Below are positions 34,115-44,715 of a stretch of 64,000 nt of DNA, in pieces; the stretch's first letter is position 1, and every line of letters begins with the position of its first letter. The DNA lies in the NCBI GenBank assembly GCA_036245525.1, contig BTPG01000007.1, positions 168,932,693 to 168,996,692 on the forward strand, read 5' to 3'. This stretch comes from Semisulcospira habei. Lineage: Eukaryota; Mollusca; Gastropoda; Semisulcospiridae. The translations under genes and the position numbers were made by a program. Below the pieces are notes generated by a model that saw only the letters and a program-made list of their open reading frames with translations, did no database searches and was not told the DNA's origin.

Positions 34115-34320
34115 ATTGATACAATGTCATATTTTCTTAGACGATCATTCAGTTTGTTTTCATTCGTCGCTGTTCGCGAACTGAGAAATACAAATGGTAT
34201 CCCTTGTATCTTTGAGAAATTAATAACAATGCAACAGATAACAATGTGAAGAGCAAAGAGTGGCCTTATGAGGATTGTCCATTGTCTTTATATTCTCTTT
34301 AGAGGTAAATCGTCATACTT

Positions 34321-34534
34321 TTAACTCATTCCGCCCGCGACACACCACAACAAGATATGGCTCGACCATGATAGTTCGAGGGTGGTGGCAAAAGAGCTTG
34401 GCGCCTATAGGCGCCAAGCTATTCTGCCACCACCCTTGGCCTATCATGGTCGATCTGTCTCCTCAACTGTAATGCAGACTTCAGAGGATAACTCCAAAAT
34501 GTGGGTATTTCGTACCTCGGGCACAGTGAGTTAC
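34321..34534. mobile_element. TTAA palindrome, family A second subfamily (A14)
   Basis: TTAACTCATTCCGCCC start, GTGAGTTAC end, centre GGCGCCTATAGGCGCC, tag-like stretch on the right. Confidence 0.88.
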
Positions 34535-34786
34535 AACAAAAGATTGCACTCAAATAATAAAAACTGTGCATCATGTAGTGAAAGAAAGTTTAGAGAAATT
34601 TGGAAGAATCTACCAAGTGCGTAGAAAGAAGAACTGCCAGGTAAGGGAAGAGAATTGTGCATTATCGACCAATGATCACAGGTCTTTGGAGACATTTGTT
34701 TGTTGTGTGATTTTGTACGTTACAGTTTGTGAATGAGGTAAAAAGAAATCTGTAAATCTTCTCCCACCTTTCACACTACATTCGCC

Positions 34787-34850
34787 ACCCCCCCCCCCCC
34801 CCCCCGTCCACTAGCCCCTTACCCACCCACCCCCACCCCACCCCAACCCC
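34787..34850. repeat. poly-C stretch
   Basis: C runs mixed with CCCACCC repeats. Confidence 0.9.
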
Positions 34851-35027
34851 CCGCCACACTATAGCCCCTTATCCCCACGCTACCCTCACCACTCTCATTT
34901 GTTAAAAAAAAAAAAGACTATTCACGAAATGCACGGACTGAAGATCCATCCAAGTTAGGACAGTCGACGCAGTGGGAGGATACGTGTCATTTTTCTCCGT
35001 CTATTTTGGAGAAACATGTCGTTGCAG

Positions 35028-35092
35028 GCGTCCATCTAATCAGGCACTACCTTTAAACTATCATCGATCCAGCTCCCGCGACTTGTACTTTA
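35028..35092. repeat. right half of a family A element
   Basis: TAATCAGGCACTACC, AACTATCATCGATCCAG and CTCCCGCGACTTGTAC match the right arm of family A; the left half is absent. Confidence 0.6.
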
Positions 35093-35256
35093 TGCATTGC
35101 ATACGAGTTTTTAACCTTGAGGAAAATTTAATGTAAGTCATTCCTCGGCTCGGCATTATCTGGAAGGATTAGGTGTAACATGCATCAGGAGTGCCCGTGG
35201 ACGCGAAATGGACCAGACGGCAAGAGGAAATATATCCGATTAAACATTCAACATCA

Positions 35257-35330
35257 TTTGTGTGCTGGCCTGTGATTTTGGACCTTGCGGCCTCAGGCCA
35301 CAAGGTCCAAAATTACAGCCCAGGACATAT
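35257..35330. repeat. family C palindrome (C9)
   Basis: TGTGCTGGCCTGTGATTTTG, GCGGCCTCAGGCCAC, then AAGGTCCAAAATTACAGC. Confidence 0.9.
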
Positions 35331-35465
35331 TTTCAGATCCTATGTTCGAATGTACGGACGCGGCTCTAAATTCTGGTGAAGGATTAGGAGAAACATGCAT
35401 AAGGATTGCCCGTGTAAAATGGATCTGAAGAAAAGATGGATTATCCGATTATACAGTCAACGTCA

Positions 35466-35541
35466 TTTGTGTGCTGGGTTGTGATTTTGGAACTTGCGGC
35501 CTCAGGCCGCAAGATCCAAAATGACAGCCCAGCACACATTT
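35466..35541. repeat. family C palindrome (C10)
   Basis: TGTGCTGGGTTGTGATTTTG, GCGGCCTCAGGCCGC, then GATCCAAAATGACAGCCC. Centre perfect. Confidence 0.92.
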
Positions 35542-35570
35542 TCAGATCCTATGTTAGGATGTGCGAACGC

Positions 35571-36262
35571 GTAAAGAATGTGACATTGCACACGTATGAC
35601 GTACAAAGTTGCACTAGATACAATAAGCTTTATAGATTTAGTAACAGGTTGTCTGCTTGATGCTTTTCAGTTTTGTTTAAAGTTCCATTACTCTTAAACG
35701 TTCACACACATTTCAGCATCGTTTGTGTTGCTATGCCTTGTCAACACACCTAATCAACTTCTACGGCAGCTGGAAATCGCAGCAAGCGCACACGCGTGAT
35801 CACACTTGTATATTCTGCGCTGCCGTTAGCACGTCAATCCAGTTTTAGCTGTTGTTCCTACTAATAGTGCTCTATTTATAGCACGGAGCGGAGTCATTGT
35901 ACAATTACTGAATATAAAGATGACGTGTGTTGGACATGACTCTTCTGTGTCTGAATGAAACACAGCTATAAACGTATGTAGCGTTTCGTGTCCATCTGTT
36001 GGCGAAGTGTGTCTTTCAGCAGTTACGGCGGTTGTGGGCTTTTAACAATAGGGTTACAGTAAGCCAGGGCACGCTACAGCGGGAGACGGATCGACGAAGA
36101 TCAACTAATATGATGCAAAAGGGAGGCGCTACCCTTAAACAATTATATCATCCCAGAAAATCTTCCTGCACTATTGTATTTGGTGAGAGGTTTCACGGAC
36201 GCTCACAATTTTCTCCTTAAATAAACTAATGTTAGGCAGCAGCAAGAAGAACATCTACCTCC
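35571..36262. other. no gene; faint family A remnant near 36060-36150
   Basis: GCGGGAGACGGATCGAC and GGCGCTACCCTTAAAC resemble family A arms. Otherwise nothing recognised. Confidence 0.4.
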
Positions 36263-36443
36263 TTAACTCATTCAGTCCCGACGCACCACAGCAAAACATG
36301 GATCGAGCGTGATAGTTCAAGGGTGGTGCCAGAATAGCTTGGCGCCCTTGAATATCATGCTCGATCAGTCTCTAGAGTTGTAATACAGTCCTTCAGAGTG
36401 GCAAGTTCAAAATTTGGGGGATTTCGGTCCTGGGGTAGAATGC
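36263..36443. mobile_element. TTAA element, family A, centre deleted (A15)
   Basis: TTAACTCATTCAGTCCCGAC start; TGGTGCCAGAATAGCTTGGC goes straight to GCCCTTGAATATCATG, so most of the right inner arm is lost. Tag on the right; right end decayed (GGGTAGAATGCA). Confidence 0.88.
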
Positions 36444-36717
36444 ATGCCATTTGTTATCTAGGTCCCTTTGTTATTGCAGTATTTGTGCGATACGTTGGCC
36501 CTACAGCGAGCTTACGCAAATAATACTCCAATCAAGTCCCTTTAGTAAAGTATACCTCTTCATCCCGTCCCCCTCTCTCCTCCCCAGCCAAGATCTATCT
36601 TCGTTGGTCCATGACGCACAGATTCCTTCCTTACTAGTTTTTGTTTTTGTTTGTTTTTTTGTCTGACCTATCTCTTACCTTACCCTGGAATATAAGCGCG
36701 AGCATACACCCGTTTAT

Positions 36718-36809
36718 TTCACCCTTTAGCTGTCCGTCGCGTTTTTGTCGACGTGCTCCCGACAGGAATCACCTCGACAAAAATTGCTACCGACAGCAAA
36801 AAGGTTCAA
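36718..36809. mobile_element. decayed family D palindrome (D4)
   Basis: TTCACCCTTTAGCTGTCCG and CCGACAGCAAAAAGGTTCAA ends, with GTTTTTGTCGACGTG facing ACCTCGACAAAAAT. Confidence 0.8.
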
Positions 36810-36924
36810 CTCGTGGACAGTTTTTGCAATAGTTCACTAAGTATCGTGATAACCACCGTCAGCGCTAGCTCACGTTGTCAAAGTTACATCACCATGCCTT
36901 GTCATATACAGGCAACATAAACCG

Positions 36925-37042
36925 CCTGCCCAATGGGCAAATGGCCATCGGGCCGATGTCGGTCGCCGTTGGCCCGCGCACAGCCGTGCGCGGGCCAACG
37001 GCGGCCGACGTCGGCCCGATGGCCTTTTGCGCATTGGGTGAG
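36925..37042. repeat. family F palindrome (F2), nearly perfect
   Basis: CCCAATGGGCAAATGGCCAT faces ATGGCCTTTTGCGCATTGGG. The GC-rich inner arms GTTGGCCCGCGCAC and GTGCGCGGGCCAAC meet at AGCC. The best copy of the family. Confidence 0.95.
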
Positions 37043-37604
37043 CGGGTTACATATTGCAAAATTGATGATTTGATGTCACTCGCGCCACCTGGTAACACTT
37101 TAAATCATTGTCGATCAATATACTCGTATGAGCATAAATTCAATTTGTCCTTTTGGAAATGTATCTGGTGCTTTTCCCTATTTTCTAGATAGCGCACAAG
37201 CTGTCGCTAAGCCATTAGGAGTGCCCATGTAAGGTCTGTAATGCATTCATCACACAACGAATCAGATTTCGACCCTGACCAGAATAATAAAAGATTCCTA
37301 CCTCCCGCTCTCCGTCTCCCCCCCCCCCCCTCCCCCCCCCCCCCCACCCCCAAAAGAAAAGAAAAAGAAAAAGGTTACATTTTTAGCATTCTGATCTGAA
37401 TGCATTTTGTTTTTACAGAATTATTTTTCAGCAATTCCAACAGACGATGCAACAACAAAAAAAGGTGCTCGAAATGGAAAGAATCGACAGCGAGTCACTT
37501 GTGAACAAACAATGACTTTAAAAACTTTCAGAAGAGCATTCATTTGCGGCATCAGAGAAGAATATAATGTATAAGACAGACTTATTAGAATGGTGCAGTT
37601 GTGC
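37043..37604. other. no gene; poly-C run
   Basis: C run at 37319-37345. No coding region supported. Confidence 0.45.
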
Positions 37605-38100
<496 letters not shown>

Positions 38101-38337
38101 CTGAGAGTGACCATTTTAAAAGTATAAAATGCATTATTTAATTTGTGTCGAACAAATCATTATAATGTAAGAAGTCACTAACTGAACTACATAATACAAA
38201 ACTTTATAACAAGCAAAATGGAGAAGCTTGTGTGTAAATTGTGCTTAAGTTTTACTTTTGAAATTGTATATTCAGTGATTAATAATTTACAAACGTGTGT
38301 GTTTCTCAGACGCGCAAACGCACAAACATTCACATGC

Positions 38338-38402
38338 ATGCACGCACACAAACACACACACGCACGCACACACACACACACACACACGCGCGCGCGCGCG
38401 AA
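38338..38402 (+). repeat. (CA)n/(CG)n microsatellite
   Basis: CA repeat ending in a short CG repeat. Confidence 0.95.
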
Positions 38403-38622
38403 CATGTACGCACTCTCCCAAGTGAAAGGTGAAAACCTTCAGACCAGCTGAGATTCAAACAATCACGATCCAAAGGCTTTTTCAAATCTTCCTTACATCT
38501 GAAACCTTAAGGAAAAATGTGAGGTTGTGCAAAAAAATATGTATGTCAGCTATGTACACGAGTCAACATATTTCGTGCACAAACCTTGGTGCTGGTCTGT
38601 CTCTTTCACATATCTGCGTACC

Positions 38623-38835
38623 TTAACCCATTTAACACCAACGCACTACAGCTGGTGATGGATTGATCATGATAATTCAAGGGTAGTGCCAGATTAGCTT
38701 GGCGCCTAATGGCGCCAAGCTAATCTGGCACTACCCTTGTATTATCATGTTTGATCCATCTCCTACAACTGGTACAAATCGTTAGATGACACCTTCAAAA
38801 TTTGAGAAATGCGGCCGTGTGGTCAAATGAGTTAA
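38623..38835. mobile_element. TTAA palindrome, family A (A16)
   Basis: TTAACCCATTTAACACC start, GTCAAATGAGTTAA end. Centre GGCGCCTAATGGCGCC; near-perfect arms; tag on the right. Confidence 0.92.
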
Positions 38836-39151
38836 ACTAAACCAGGGGAAATCCGGAAGCCGTATTTTCAGCATGACTATTTACAGGTAAGTTATTTACA
38901 TCATGACCAGGTTTTAAATTTCGTTGCACAATATCACCAACCAGAATCAATGTCTAGATGTCCAGCGACGAGGGGAGACTTAGTGATAGCATGACATTGT
39001 TGATCGTATATATAGTTTGTCTTTTAAAAAAAAATCCCACCAAAAAGAAAACAAAGAAAAGAAGAAGTGTATTCTGCTGGACGTGGAAACATGTACGTTT
39101 CCGCCCTGTTCTGTCAGATTTTGATTATCGTGCTGATATCGGCGGAAATGT
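38836..39151. other. no gene recognised
   Basis: Nothing supported. Confidence 0.4.
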
Positions 39152-39253
39152 TTAACCCAATAACTGCTACTGACCATACCGTCTGGCGGAAAAGACGCGT
39201 ATTTACGCGTCTTTTCCTCCAAACGGCATCGTCAGTAGCAGCCAAGGGGTTAA
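39152..39253. mobile_element. TTAA palindrome, family G (G1)
   Basis: TTAACCCAATAACTGCTACT and AGTAGCAGCCAAGGGGTTAA ends. Inner arms GGAAAAGACGCGTA and TACGCGTCTTTTCC meet at TT. Confidence 0.93.
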
Positions 39254-39668
39254 ACCTTGCTTGAGCAGATCGGCTATTTGTGAGAAATCGCTTCATGTAG
39301 AAAAGAGGTCGGAACTTCTTAAGGACTAAGCACGAACCAATTTTTTTTCTCCTCCTTTATCACTTAACTGGATTTGTTCTGTTTGAGCGAAAATGGAAAC
39401 CATATTAGACATGTCAAAGGTGTGCAAAACCAGGAACCAGAAGACCCTCGAAAAATTAAAAGTTTAGTTATAATCTTTTTTCCCCCCATAATGCAGCAAG
39501 GGAACAGCACGTCTAGCTATATACAATGTTTATTCATCGCATTTTCAAGGGAAAAAAATATATTATGATGGTTTTTAATCCTCTCACTGCCAAAGTAGGC
39601 GAGGAGAGTCAATTACCTTTGAGCCGTCTGCACAGGTATGAGCGAAGAATGTTTAAGTTCGTTATATC
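39254..39668. other. no gene recognised
   Basis: Nothing supported. Confidence 0.4.
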
Positions 39669-39826
39669 TTAATTCGTTCAATGCCGAGAAAAATTGAACA
39701 GCACCCAAATGCAAGAGATATAGATCCTCATCAGCCCCCGCATTTGCGGGGGCTGATGAGGATCTATACTTCTTGCTGACGCCACTTTGAATCCATGTTC
39801 CTGTGACATATTTGGTCTTGAATTAA
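39669..39826. mobile_element. TTAA element, family B (B10)
   Basis: TTAATTCGTTCAATGCCGAG start and a TTAA end at 39823. Hairpin GCAAGAGATATAGATCCTCA to TGAGGATCTATACTTCTTGC around GCCCCCGCATTTGCGGGGGC. The right TTAA is shared with the next element. Confidence 0.92.
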
Positions 39827-39913
39827 CCCTTTGGGTGTCGGTAGCGGGTTTAGTGCGATGGTTCATGCAGGAATCATCACGCCTAAAACCGCTACCGACA
39901 AGCATAGGGTTAA
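39823..39913. mobile_element. TTAA palindrome, family D (D5)
   Basis: TTAACCCTTTGGGTGTCGG start, AGCATAGGGTTAA end, centre GTTCATGCAGGAATC. It abuts the family B element on its left with one common TTAA. Confidence 0.93.
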
Positions 39914-40025
39914 CGAAGATTACGTCAGAAATTCAGTCTGCGTCAGCTGACACCCAATGGGTTAATCATTACGTAAAGTTGATGCGCGATGGGCCAACAC
40001 TCATAACCAAACAACAGGTAAATAC

Positions 40026-40080
40026 AGGGTAGTCCCTGATTAGCTTGGCGCCTTCTGGCTTCAAACTAATGAGAATCTAT
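40026..40080. repeat. fragment of family A hairpin core
   Basis: AGGGTAGTCCCTGATTAGCT, TGGCGCCTTCTGGCTTCAAA: a family A centre without flanks. Confidence 0.65.
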
Positions 40081-40726
40081 CATACAGCTATCGTAATCGA
40101 ATATTCCACTACACACGGCGCGGGAAGTGGAAGGGTCAATGGAGGAAATCAGCACGACTCGTGTGTGACAATCAGAACTAATGACTGACAACACTTGGAA
40201 TGCACCGGAAGTGGCTATGAAAAATACCCGGATCTTGTCCAATGAAAGACAACTCCGTTTTCCTAGCTGGAGCAGGGAAACAACCGACTTGCCGCGAGGA
40301 GAAGCAAAACCAACAAAATTCAATAAAACATTAGGATTCAGCGTTTATGGGCAATTCAGCAGCCAAACGGGAAAATGGCAAACAAATAATTATAAGCAAG
40401 CTGTGTAATATGTCCACAAAATATTTAAAACACATTGAAAGCAGGGCAGCCTATTCTAGGGTCTATAAATCACCCAAGGTACAAACAGATCATAAGATAT
40501 CACCTTACTCAGTTGTAGACTCAATTAAAGGCAGTGCCAGCGACACAGTAAAACCTGTATTTTGAGTGAGAACTTATAAAATAAAGTTCGGAACTTAATA
40601 AAATAAAGTACAGATCGAAATACTCAAAATTAAAATTAAAGCAAGCAAACGTCAGTGTAAATCGTTCCACTATGACAACAATAAAAAACGAAACGGTAAA
40701 ATAAAACAAAATATGCAGAAGTAGGT
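40081..40726. other. no gene recognised
   Basis: No coding region, palindrome or repeat supported. Confidence 0.45.
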
Positions 40727-40808
40727 CAAAAGCTGGCCGTCGTTTGACGCAGTGTGTTTAGGGCTCCTAATACACTGTTTGCGTCAATAGACGGTCAGTT
40801 TTAGCCTT
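40727..40808. repeat. palindrome, family J
   Basis: AAAAGCTGGCCGTCGTTTGA, CGCAGTGTGTTTAG, then CTAATACACTGTTTGCGTCA and ATAGACGGTCAGTTTTA. Single copy seen here; its outer part resembles the edges of family I. Confidence 0.85.
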
Positions 40809-40842
40809 TTTTCTGATTGACTCAATACACAAAGTCCAAACT

Positions 40843-40934
40843 TTAGCCCTGTGCGTGTCCGTATCGGTTTTTGTCGCGATGATTTCTGTAGGAATCATCG
40901 CGACAAAAACCGATACGGACACACAAAGGGTTAA
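40843..40934. mobile_element. TTAA palindrome, family D (D6)
   Basis: TTAGCCCTGTGCGTGTCCG start, CACACAAAGGGTTAA end; arms CGGTTTTTGTCGCGATGATT and the complement; near-perfect. Confidence 0.94.
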
Positions 40935-41111
40935 CGTTGTTTGACTGTCAGTGCACTCCTCAAAGTGTTTTTCATAATCAACACATTTTGACAAGGACAT
41001 AGCACAAAGGTTATTGTCCACGGCTCTTCGGCCGTGATCTCTGTCAACCTTGACGAGCATTCTCTACACATCCATAATACATAGATTACGGACATCCGAG
41101 GAGCCAATGGG

Positions 41112-41268
41112 CGTTGTTCGGAAATCAGAATTATGTCAACATTGCGCGTGTGTCGACGATAACAGTGGATTAAAAGCCCGGACAAACATACCCCATCGCA
41201 TGTTTGTCCGGGCTTATAATCTACAGTTTGCGTCAGGAGACACGCAGTTTTTGGCCTACTTCCGATAA
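41112..41268. repeat. palindrome, family I (I1)
   Basis: GTTCGGAAATCAGAATTATG and ACTTCCGAT-type ends, outer arms with CGCGTGTGTCG/GGAGACACGC, inner arms AAAGCCCGGACAAACAT and CATGTTTGTCCGGGCTT. A second copy is at 49366-49518. Confidence 0.88.
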
Positions 41269-41821
41269 GACAATTCGATCCACTGAGGAACAAATCTGGC
41301 GATGGGATGGGACCAAACAAAAGACTGAGATACTACAGGACCTCATGAAGATCTGTGCCTTTTGCCGGAGTCTTCGCAGCAGGTTCCCCAGAAAGGCGCG
41401 ATTAAATTGCTCTTGAAAAATATGGACCCTTTAGGACCCACATCATCGTTTGTGTATAGTCTAAAGCATGATGCGGTGAAAAGTTAAAAACTAAACTTAG
41501 ATTCAAGGTGCAAAACATAAAACTGTTTTACATACAGAACCATGCTCAGCTACATATGACCTGATCAACAGCATAAAAATAATCTGTCTTACAAACTGTA
41601 AATCTATGTAATCTCTTGAATACCAATTCCCCTTCATGCTAAAACACACGAATCAGAAAGTCAGTAGTGTTTGATTAAATGAAACACACGTACTCATAGT
41701 CGCTATGAAATCGCAAAATCGCAGTGCAATGAAACAAGTAACACAAAAGAGAAAAAAAAACCAACAAAACAAAAAACAAAAAACATAAAAGCCCAACTTA
41801 CCCTGCAGAAACCGTTCATTG

Positions 41822-41892
41822 TGTTTGTTGGTCTGTGATTTTGGATCTTACGGCTGAAAGCCGTAAGGTCCAAAATAACAGACCAGCATATC
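41822..41892. repeat. family C palindrome (C11)
   Basis: TTGGTCTGTGATTTTGGATC, TTACGGCTGAAAGCCGTAA, GGTCCAAAATAACAGACCAG. Confidence 0.92.
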
Positions 41893-42037
41893 AACATTTT
41901 CCTCTTGTGTACGGAGAGTTTACTTCGTGTACACAAAGATGGCAAATGTTTTACGTTACAATTAATTACATTTCATTACGAAGCCACATCTCGAAAATTA
42001 ATACTACAATGGACAGGCACGAAAGAAGGAAAATCGA

Positions 42038-42114
42038 ACCGAGCGCTGGTCTTTCGTTTTGGACCTTAAGGCCTGGAACCCTACGATCCAAAATCACAGA
42101 CCAGCGCTAAGACG
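42038..42114. repeat. family C palindrome (C12)
   Basis: AGCGCTGGTCTTTCGTTTTG and CAAAATCACAGACCAGCGCT enclose GGACCTTAAGGC...CCTACGATCC. Confidence 0.88.
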
Positions 42115-42319
42115 TACGAAACACATCGAACTCGTTCTGGTCTGTGAATTACGTGGAGATAGGGCTCTGTAAACACTACAGTGCATTATAGTAAATAAAT
42201 GAAAACTCGATGTGTGAAACCCGCCTGACCCCAGTCACCGTCCAGTCCGTGTGTACATGTACCTAACGACCTCAGAACAGGCGCACAGTAATACATGATA
42301 TTTTTAGTCTTATCTTGCC

Positions 42320-42580
42320 GTCTGCAACTGCAATTTTAGACCTTACGGCTTAATCCATTCAGCCCTGACGCACTACAGCAGGAGATGGATCGACCATGAT
42401 AATTCAAGGGTAGTGCTAGATTAGCTTGGCGCCTGTCGGCGCCAAGCTAATCTGGCACTACCCTTGAATTATCATGGTCGATCCATCTCCTGCAACAAGT
42501 GCATAGTCGTTAGATGACGCCTCCAAAATTTGGGAAATACGTGCGTGGGGGGCTTGAAGGAGTTAAAGCCGCAAAGTGTA
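42320..42580. repeat. family C palindrome split by a family A insertion (C13)
   Basis: GCAATTTTAGACCTTACGGC lies directly left of the element at 42350 and AAAGCCGCAAAGTG directly right of it. Without the insert they would form a C-type centre (TTACGGC...GCCG). Confidence 0.75.
42350..42566. mobile_element. TTAA palindrome, family A (A17)
   Basis: TTAATCCATTCAGCCC start, CTTGAAGGAGTTAA end. The inner 170 bp form an almost perfect hairpin at GGCGCCTGTCGGCGCC; tag on the right. It sits in the centre of a family C palindrome. Confidence 0.93.
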
Positions 42581-42786
42581 CATGAAAGAGTAGCAGTAAT
42601 AGCTGGCGCGTCATTCAACAGTTGTAGTGCGGATTGTTTTCACATGAAGGCGGCTTGTCAAGGGGAGATTCAGCACAAGGGAGACAAGTATGCTACTGGC
42701 AATTTTCTCTTTTCTGATAACTTACAACGGTTGTCGTATCCTACATCCCTTGCTCAACCGTCGTCTGAACGTCTAACCCTGAACGT

Positions 42787-43002
42787 CTAACCCCTTCGCT
42801 GTCGGGAAAACGCGAACACGATCCGACTCCAAGAGGCCAAGAACCTCATGAGGCCCCGTACATGCGAGGGGTCATGAGGTTCTTGGCCTCTTGCTGACCC
42901 TAGTCTTATCCCTGTTCTTTGGATCGATGGGAATATTCAGTGTTGAATTTGTTCCTGCTTTCAAAGACATAATTTTGCGTACACTGACGGTAAAGAGGTT
43001 AA
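42787..43002. mobile_element. TTAA element, family B (B11)
   Basis: CTAACCCCTTCGCTGTCGGG start, GACGGTAAAGAGGTTAA end. Hairpin CCAAGAGGCCAAGAACCTCA facing TGAGGTTCTTGGCCTCTTGC. Confidence 0.92.
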
Positions 43003-43008
43003 CTTATG

Positions 43009-43223
43009 TTTAACTCATTCTACCCCAACACCGAAATCCCCAAATGTTGCCGTTGTCCTCTGAAGACTGCGCTCTAGTTCAGAACACAGATCGACCATGA
43101 TAGTTCAAGGGTGATGCCAGAATAGCTTGGCGCCCATAGGCGCCAAGCTATTCTGGCATCACCCTTGAACTATCATGGTCGAACCTTATCTTGCTGTGGT
43201 GTGTCTGGGGTAGAATGAGTTAA
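43009..43223. mobile_element. TTAA palindrome, family A second subfamily (A18)
   Basis: TTAACTCATTCTACCCC and GGGGTAGAATGAGTTAA ends; centre GGCGCCCATAGGCGCC with perfect arms; tag on the left. Near-identical to the copy at 23065-23282, which suggests recent movement. Confidence 0.94.
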
Positions 43224-43262
43224 ACAACACAACACAGCAAAGAACAGTTGTACAGGTGGGTT

Positions 43263-43516
43263 TTAAGCACTTCACTGCCGAGAAAATCTGAACATGATCC
43301 AACTGCAAGAGACAGAACCAATGAATCGTTATTTTACAACGGTGAAGATATTAACACAGTCAGTGTCTATGTCATTTTTCGTACCTGCCGTTGCTACAAC
43401 TACGATTAACTAAGTCTACTAACTAACGCAGTTGCGGGGGCTGATGAGGATCTCTGCCTCTTACTGATACCACTTTGCATGCCAGCTCTTCAGACGGCTG
43501 GGGATCTTTGGAGTTA
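43263..43516. mobile_element. TTAA element, family B, interrupted by a LINE 3' end (B12)
   Basis: TTAAGCACTTCACTGCCGAG start and GGAGTTAA end. The left hairpin arm (AACTGCAAGAGACAG) is separated from the right arm (GCAGTTGCGGGGGCTGATGA) by the fragment at 43315-43415. Confidence 0.85.
43315..43415 (-). mobile_element. non-LTR retrotransposon 3' end, solo, in a family B element
   Basis: Minus strand: GTAGCAACGGCAGGTACG, then TCTTCACCGTTGTAAAATAA and CGATTCATTGGTTCTGTCTC. It matches the 85-bp fragment at 37711-37795 and ends next to a TCTGTCTCT stretch. Confidence 0.8.
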
Positions 43517-43595
43517 AATAAACAACAATTTCAGAAAGACAATCTGTGTCGTCTGGCGGTGACGCGTGTCATCATACTACATCAGACGGGCACAT

Positions 43596-43909
43596 ATTAT
43601 TCAGTCGAAGAATGACAATTACTGAAGTTGTAATTATTCAGTCGAAGAATGACAATTACTGAAGTTGTAATTATTCAGTCGAAGATTACTGAAGTTGTAA
43701 TTATTCAGTCGAAGAATGACAATTACTGAAGTTGTAATTATTCAGTCGAAGAATGACAATTACTGAAGTTGTAATTATTCAGTCGAAGAATGACAATTAC
43801 TGAAGTTGTAATTATTCAGTCGAAGAATGACAATTACTGAAGTTGTAATTATTCAGTCGAAGAATGACAATTACTGAAGTTGTAATTATTCAGTCGAAGA
43901 ATGACAATA
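43596..43909 (+). repeat. 37-bp tandem repeat, about 8.5 copies
   Basis: Unit ATTATTCAGTCGAAGAATGA + CAATTACTGAAGTTGTA, head to tail without spacers. One unit lacks about 9 bp. Confidence 0.97.
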
Positions 43910-44496
43910 AGTTAAATATTAATTGTTGTTTTATGCATAACTCAGGATTCCTATCGATTAATAAATCCTTGGTGGCAGTGCCCAGCCAAAATCTTTGCAT
44001 TTTTGCAAGATTTTAAAAAAATAATGAACAAATCCGATATCATTTGGGGAGCAGATGTGCCGATTGTCAAAGTGTGAAATTTATCACCGGAGATGCGTCT
44101 GCAGACGACGGTCGCAACCAAAACTTAAATATCTGTCTCCATCTGAAGAGGTAAATGAAGCCAGCTTCTGTCAGGCCTGAGGCACACATACTTCTGGCCC
44201 CCTGGGCCAGAGAATCTATGCTTGTCGTGAAAAGAATCGGACAAATAAAGGGCCGTCAAGCAGAGCTGAAGTTAATTCCCATTTTAATACTCTTCTTTTT
44301 ATTTTTCAGATCATGTTTTAGGTCATGCTAAATTTTCAGGTGCGTACCTGGTTTGAAAGTATCTGTTTGCCGGAGTGAGTCAGCTGAGCTCTACAACCTC
44401 TGATTTGATCTTAGTTTCGCACATTGTCCGGTGTGTCGTCTTTTCGTTACTCTTGCCTCGCTTTTGTCTTTTCGCTAGTATTTTGTCTCCTTTCTA
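43910..44496. other. no gene recognised
   Basis: No coding region, palindrome or repeat recognised. Confidence 0.45.
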
Positions 44497-44715
44497 TTAA
44501 CCCCTTCATTGTCGGCGGCAAGAAATTCTGTCTTTGAAACTATAACAAATTTACCATAAAATAAACCTCCAATCCAAGCTACACAGGTATGAATAAAGCC
44601 ACCAAGAGGTAAAGAACATCATTAGCCCTCGCATCTGCTGGGCGTCGCGAGGGGTTTTGCTTCCTCTTGCGGTTGGTCGTCGTTAGACGCTTTCCGTTGC
44701 TTGCACTACGTTTAA
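44497..44715. mobile_element. TTAA element, family B, diverged (B13a)
   Basis: TTAACCCCTTCATTGTCGGC start; hairpin CCAAGAGGTAAAGAACATCA with a decayed right arm (TTGCTTCCTCTTGCGG); TTAA at 44712. Confidence 0.75.

Larger units (their letters stand above)
35164..35570 (+). repeat. tandem duplication holding two family C palindromes
   Basis: GGATTAGGTGTAACATGCAT at 35168 recurs as GGATTAGGAGAAACATGCAT at 35382. Each copy runs through a C palindrome (35257-35330 and 35466-35541) to TTTTCAGATCCTATGTT. Confidence 0.9.

Noticed and set aside
39720..39780. Hammerhead ribozyme, suggested by CTGATGAG in family B hairpins (39669, 43263) and known association with Penelope-like elements
   Set aside because: CTGATGAG here is a variant of the GCTCATGAG hairpin arm; the needed GAAA and cleavage-site strands are not in place.
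43596..43909. CRISPR-like array
   Set aside because: Units are contiguous with no unique spacers, and the host is eukaryotic.
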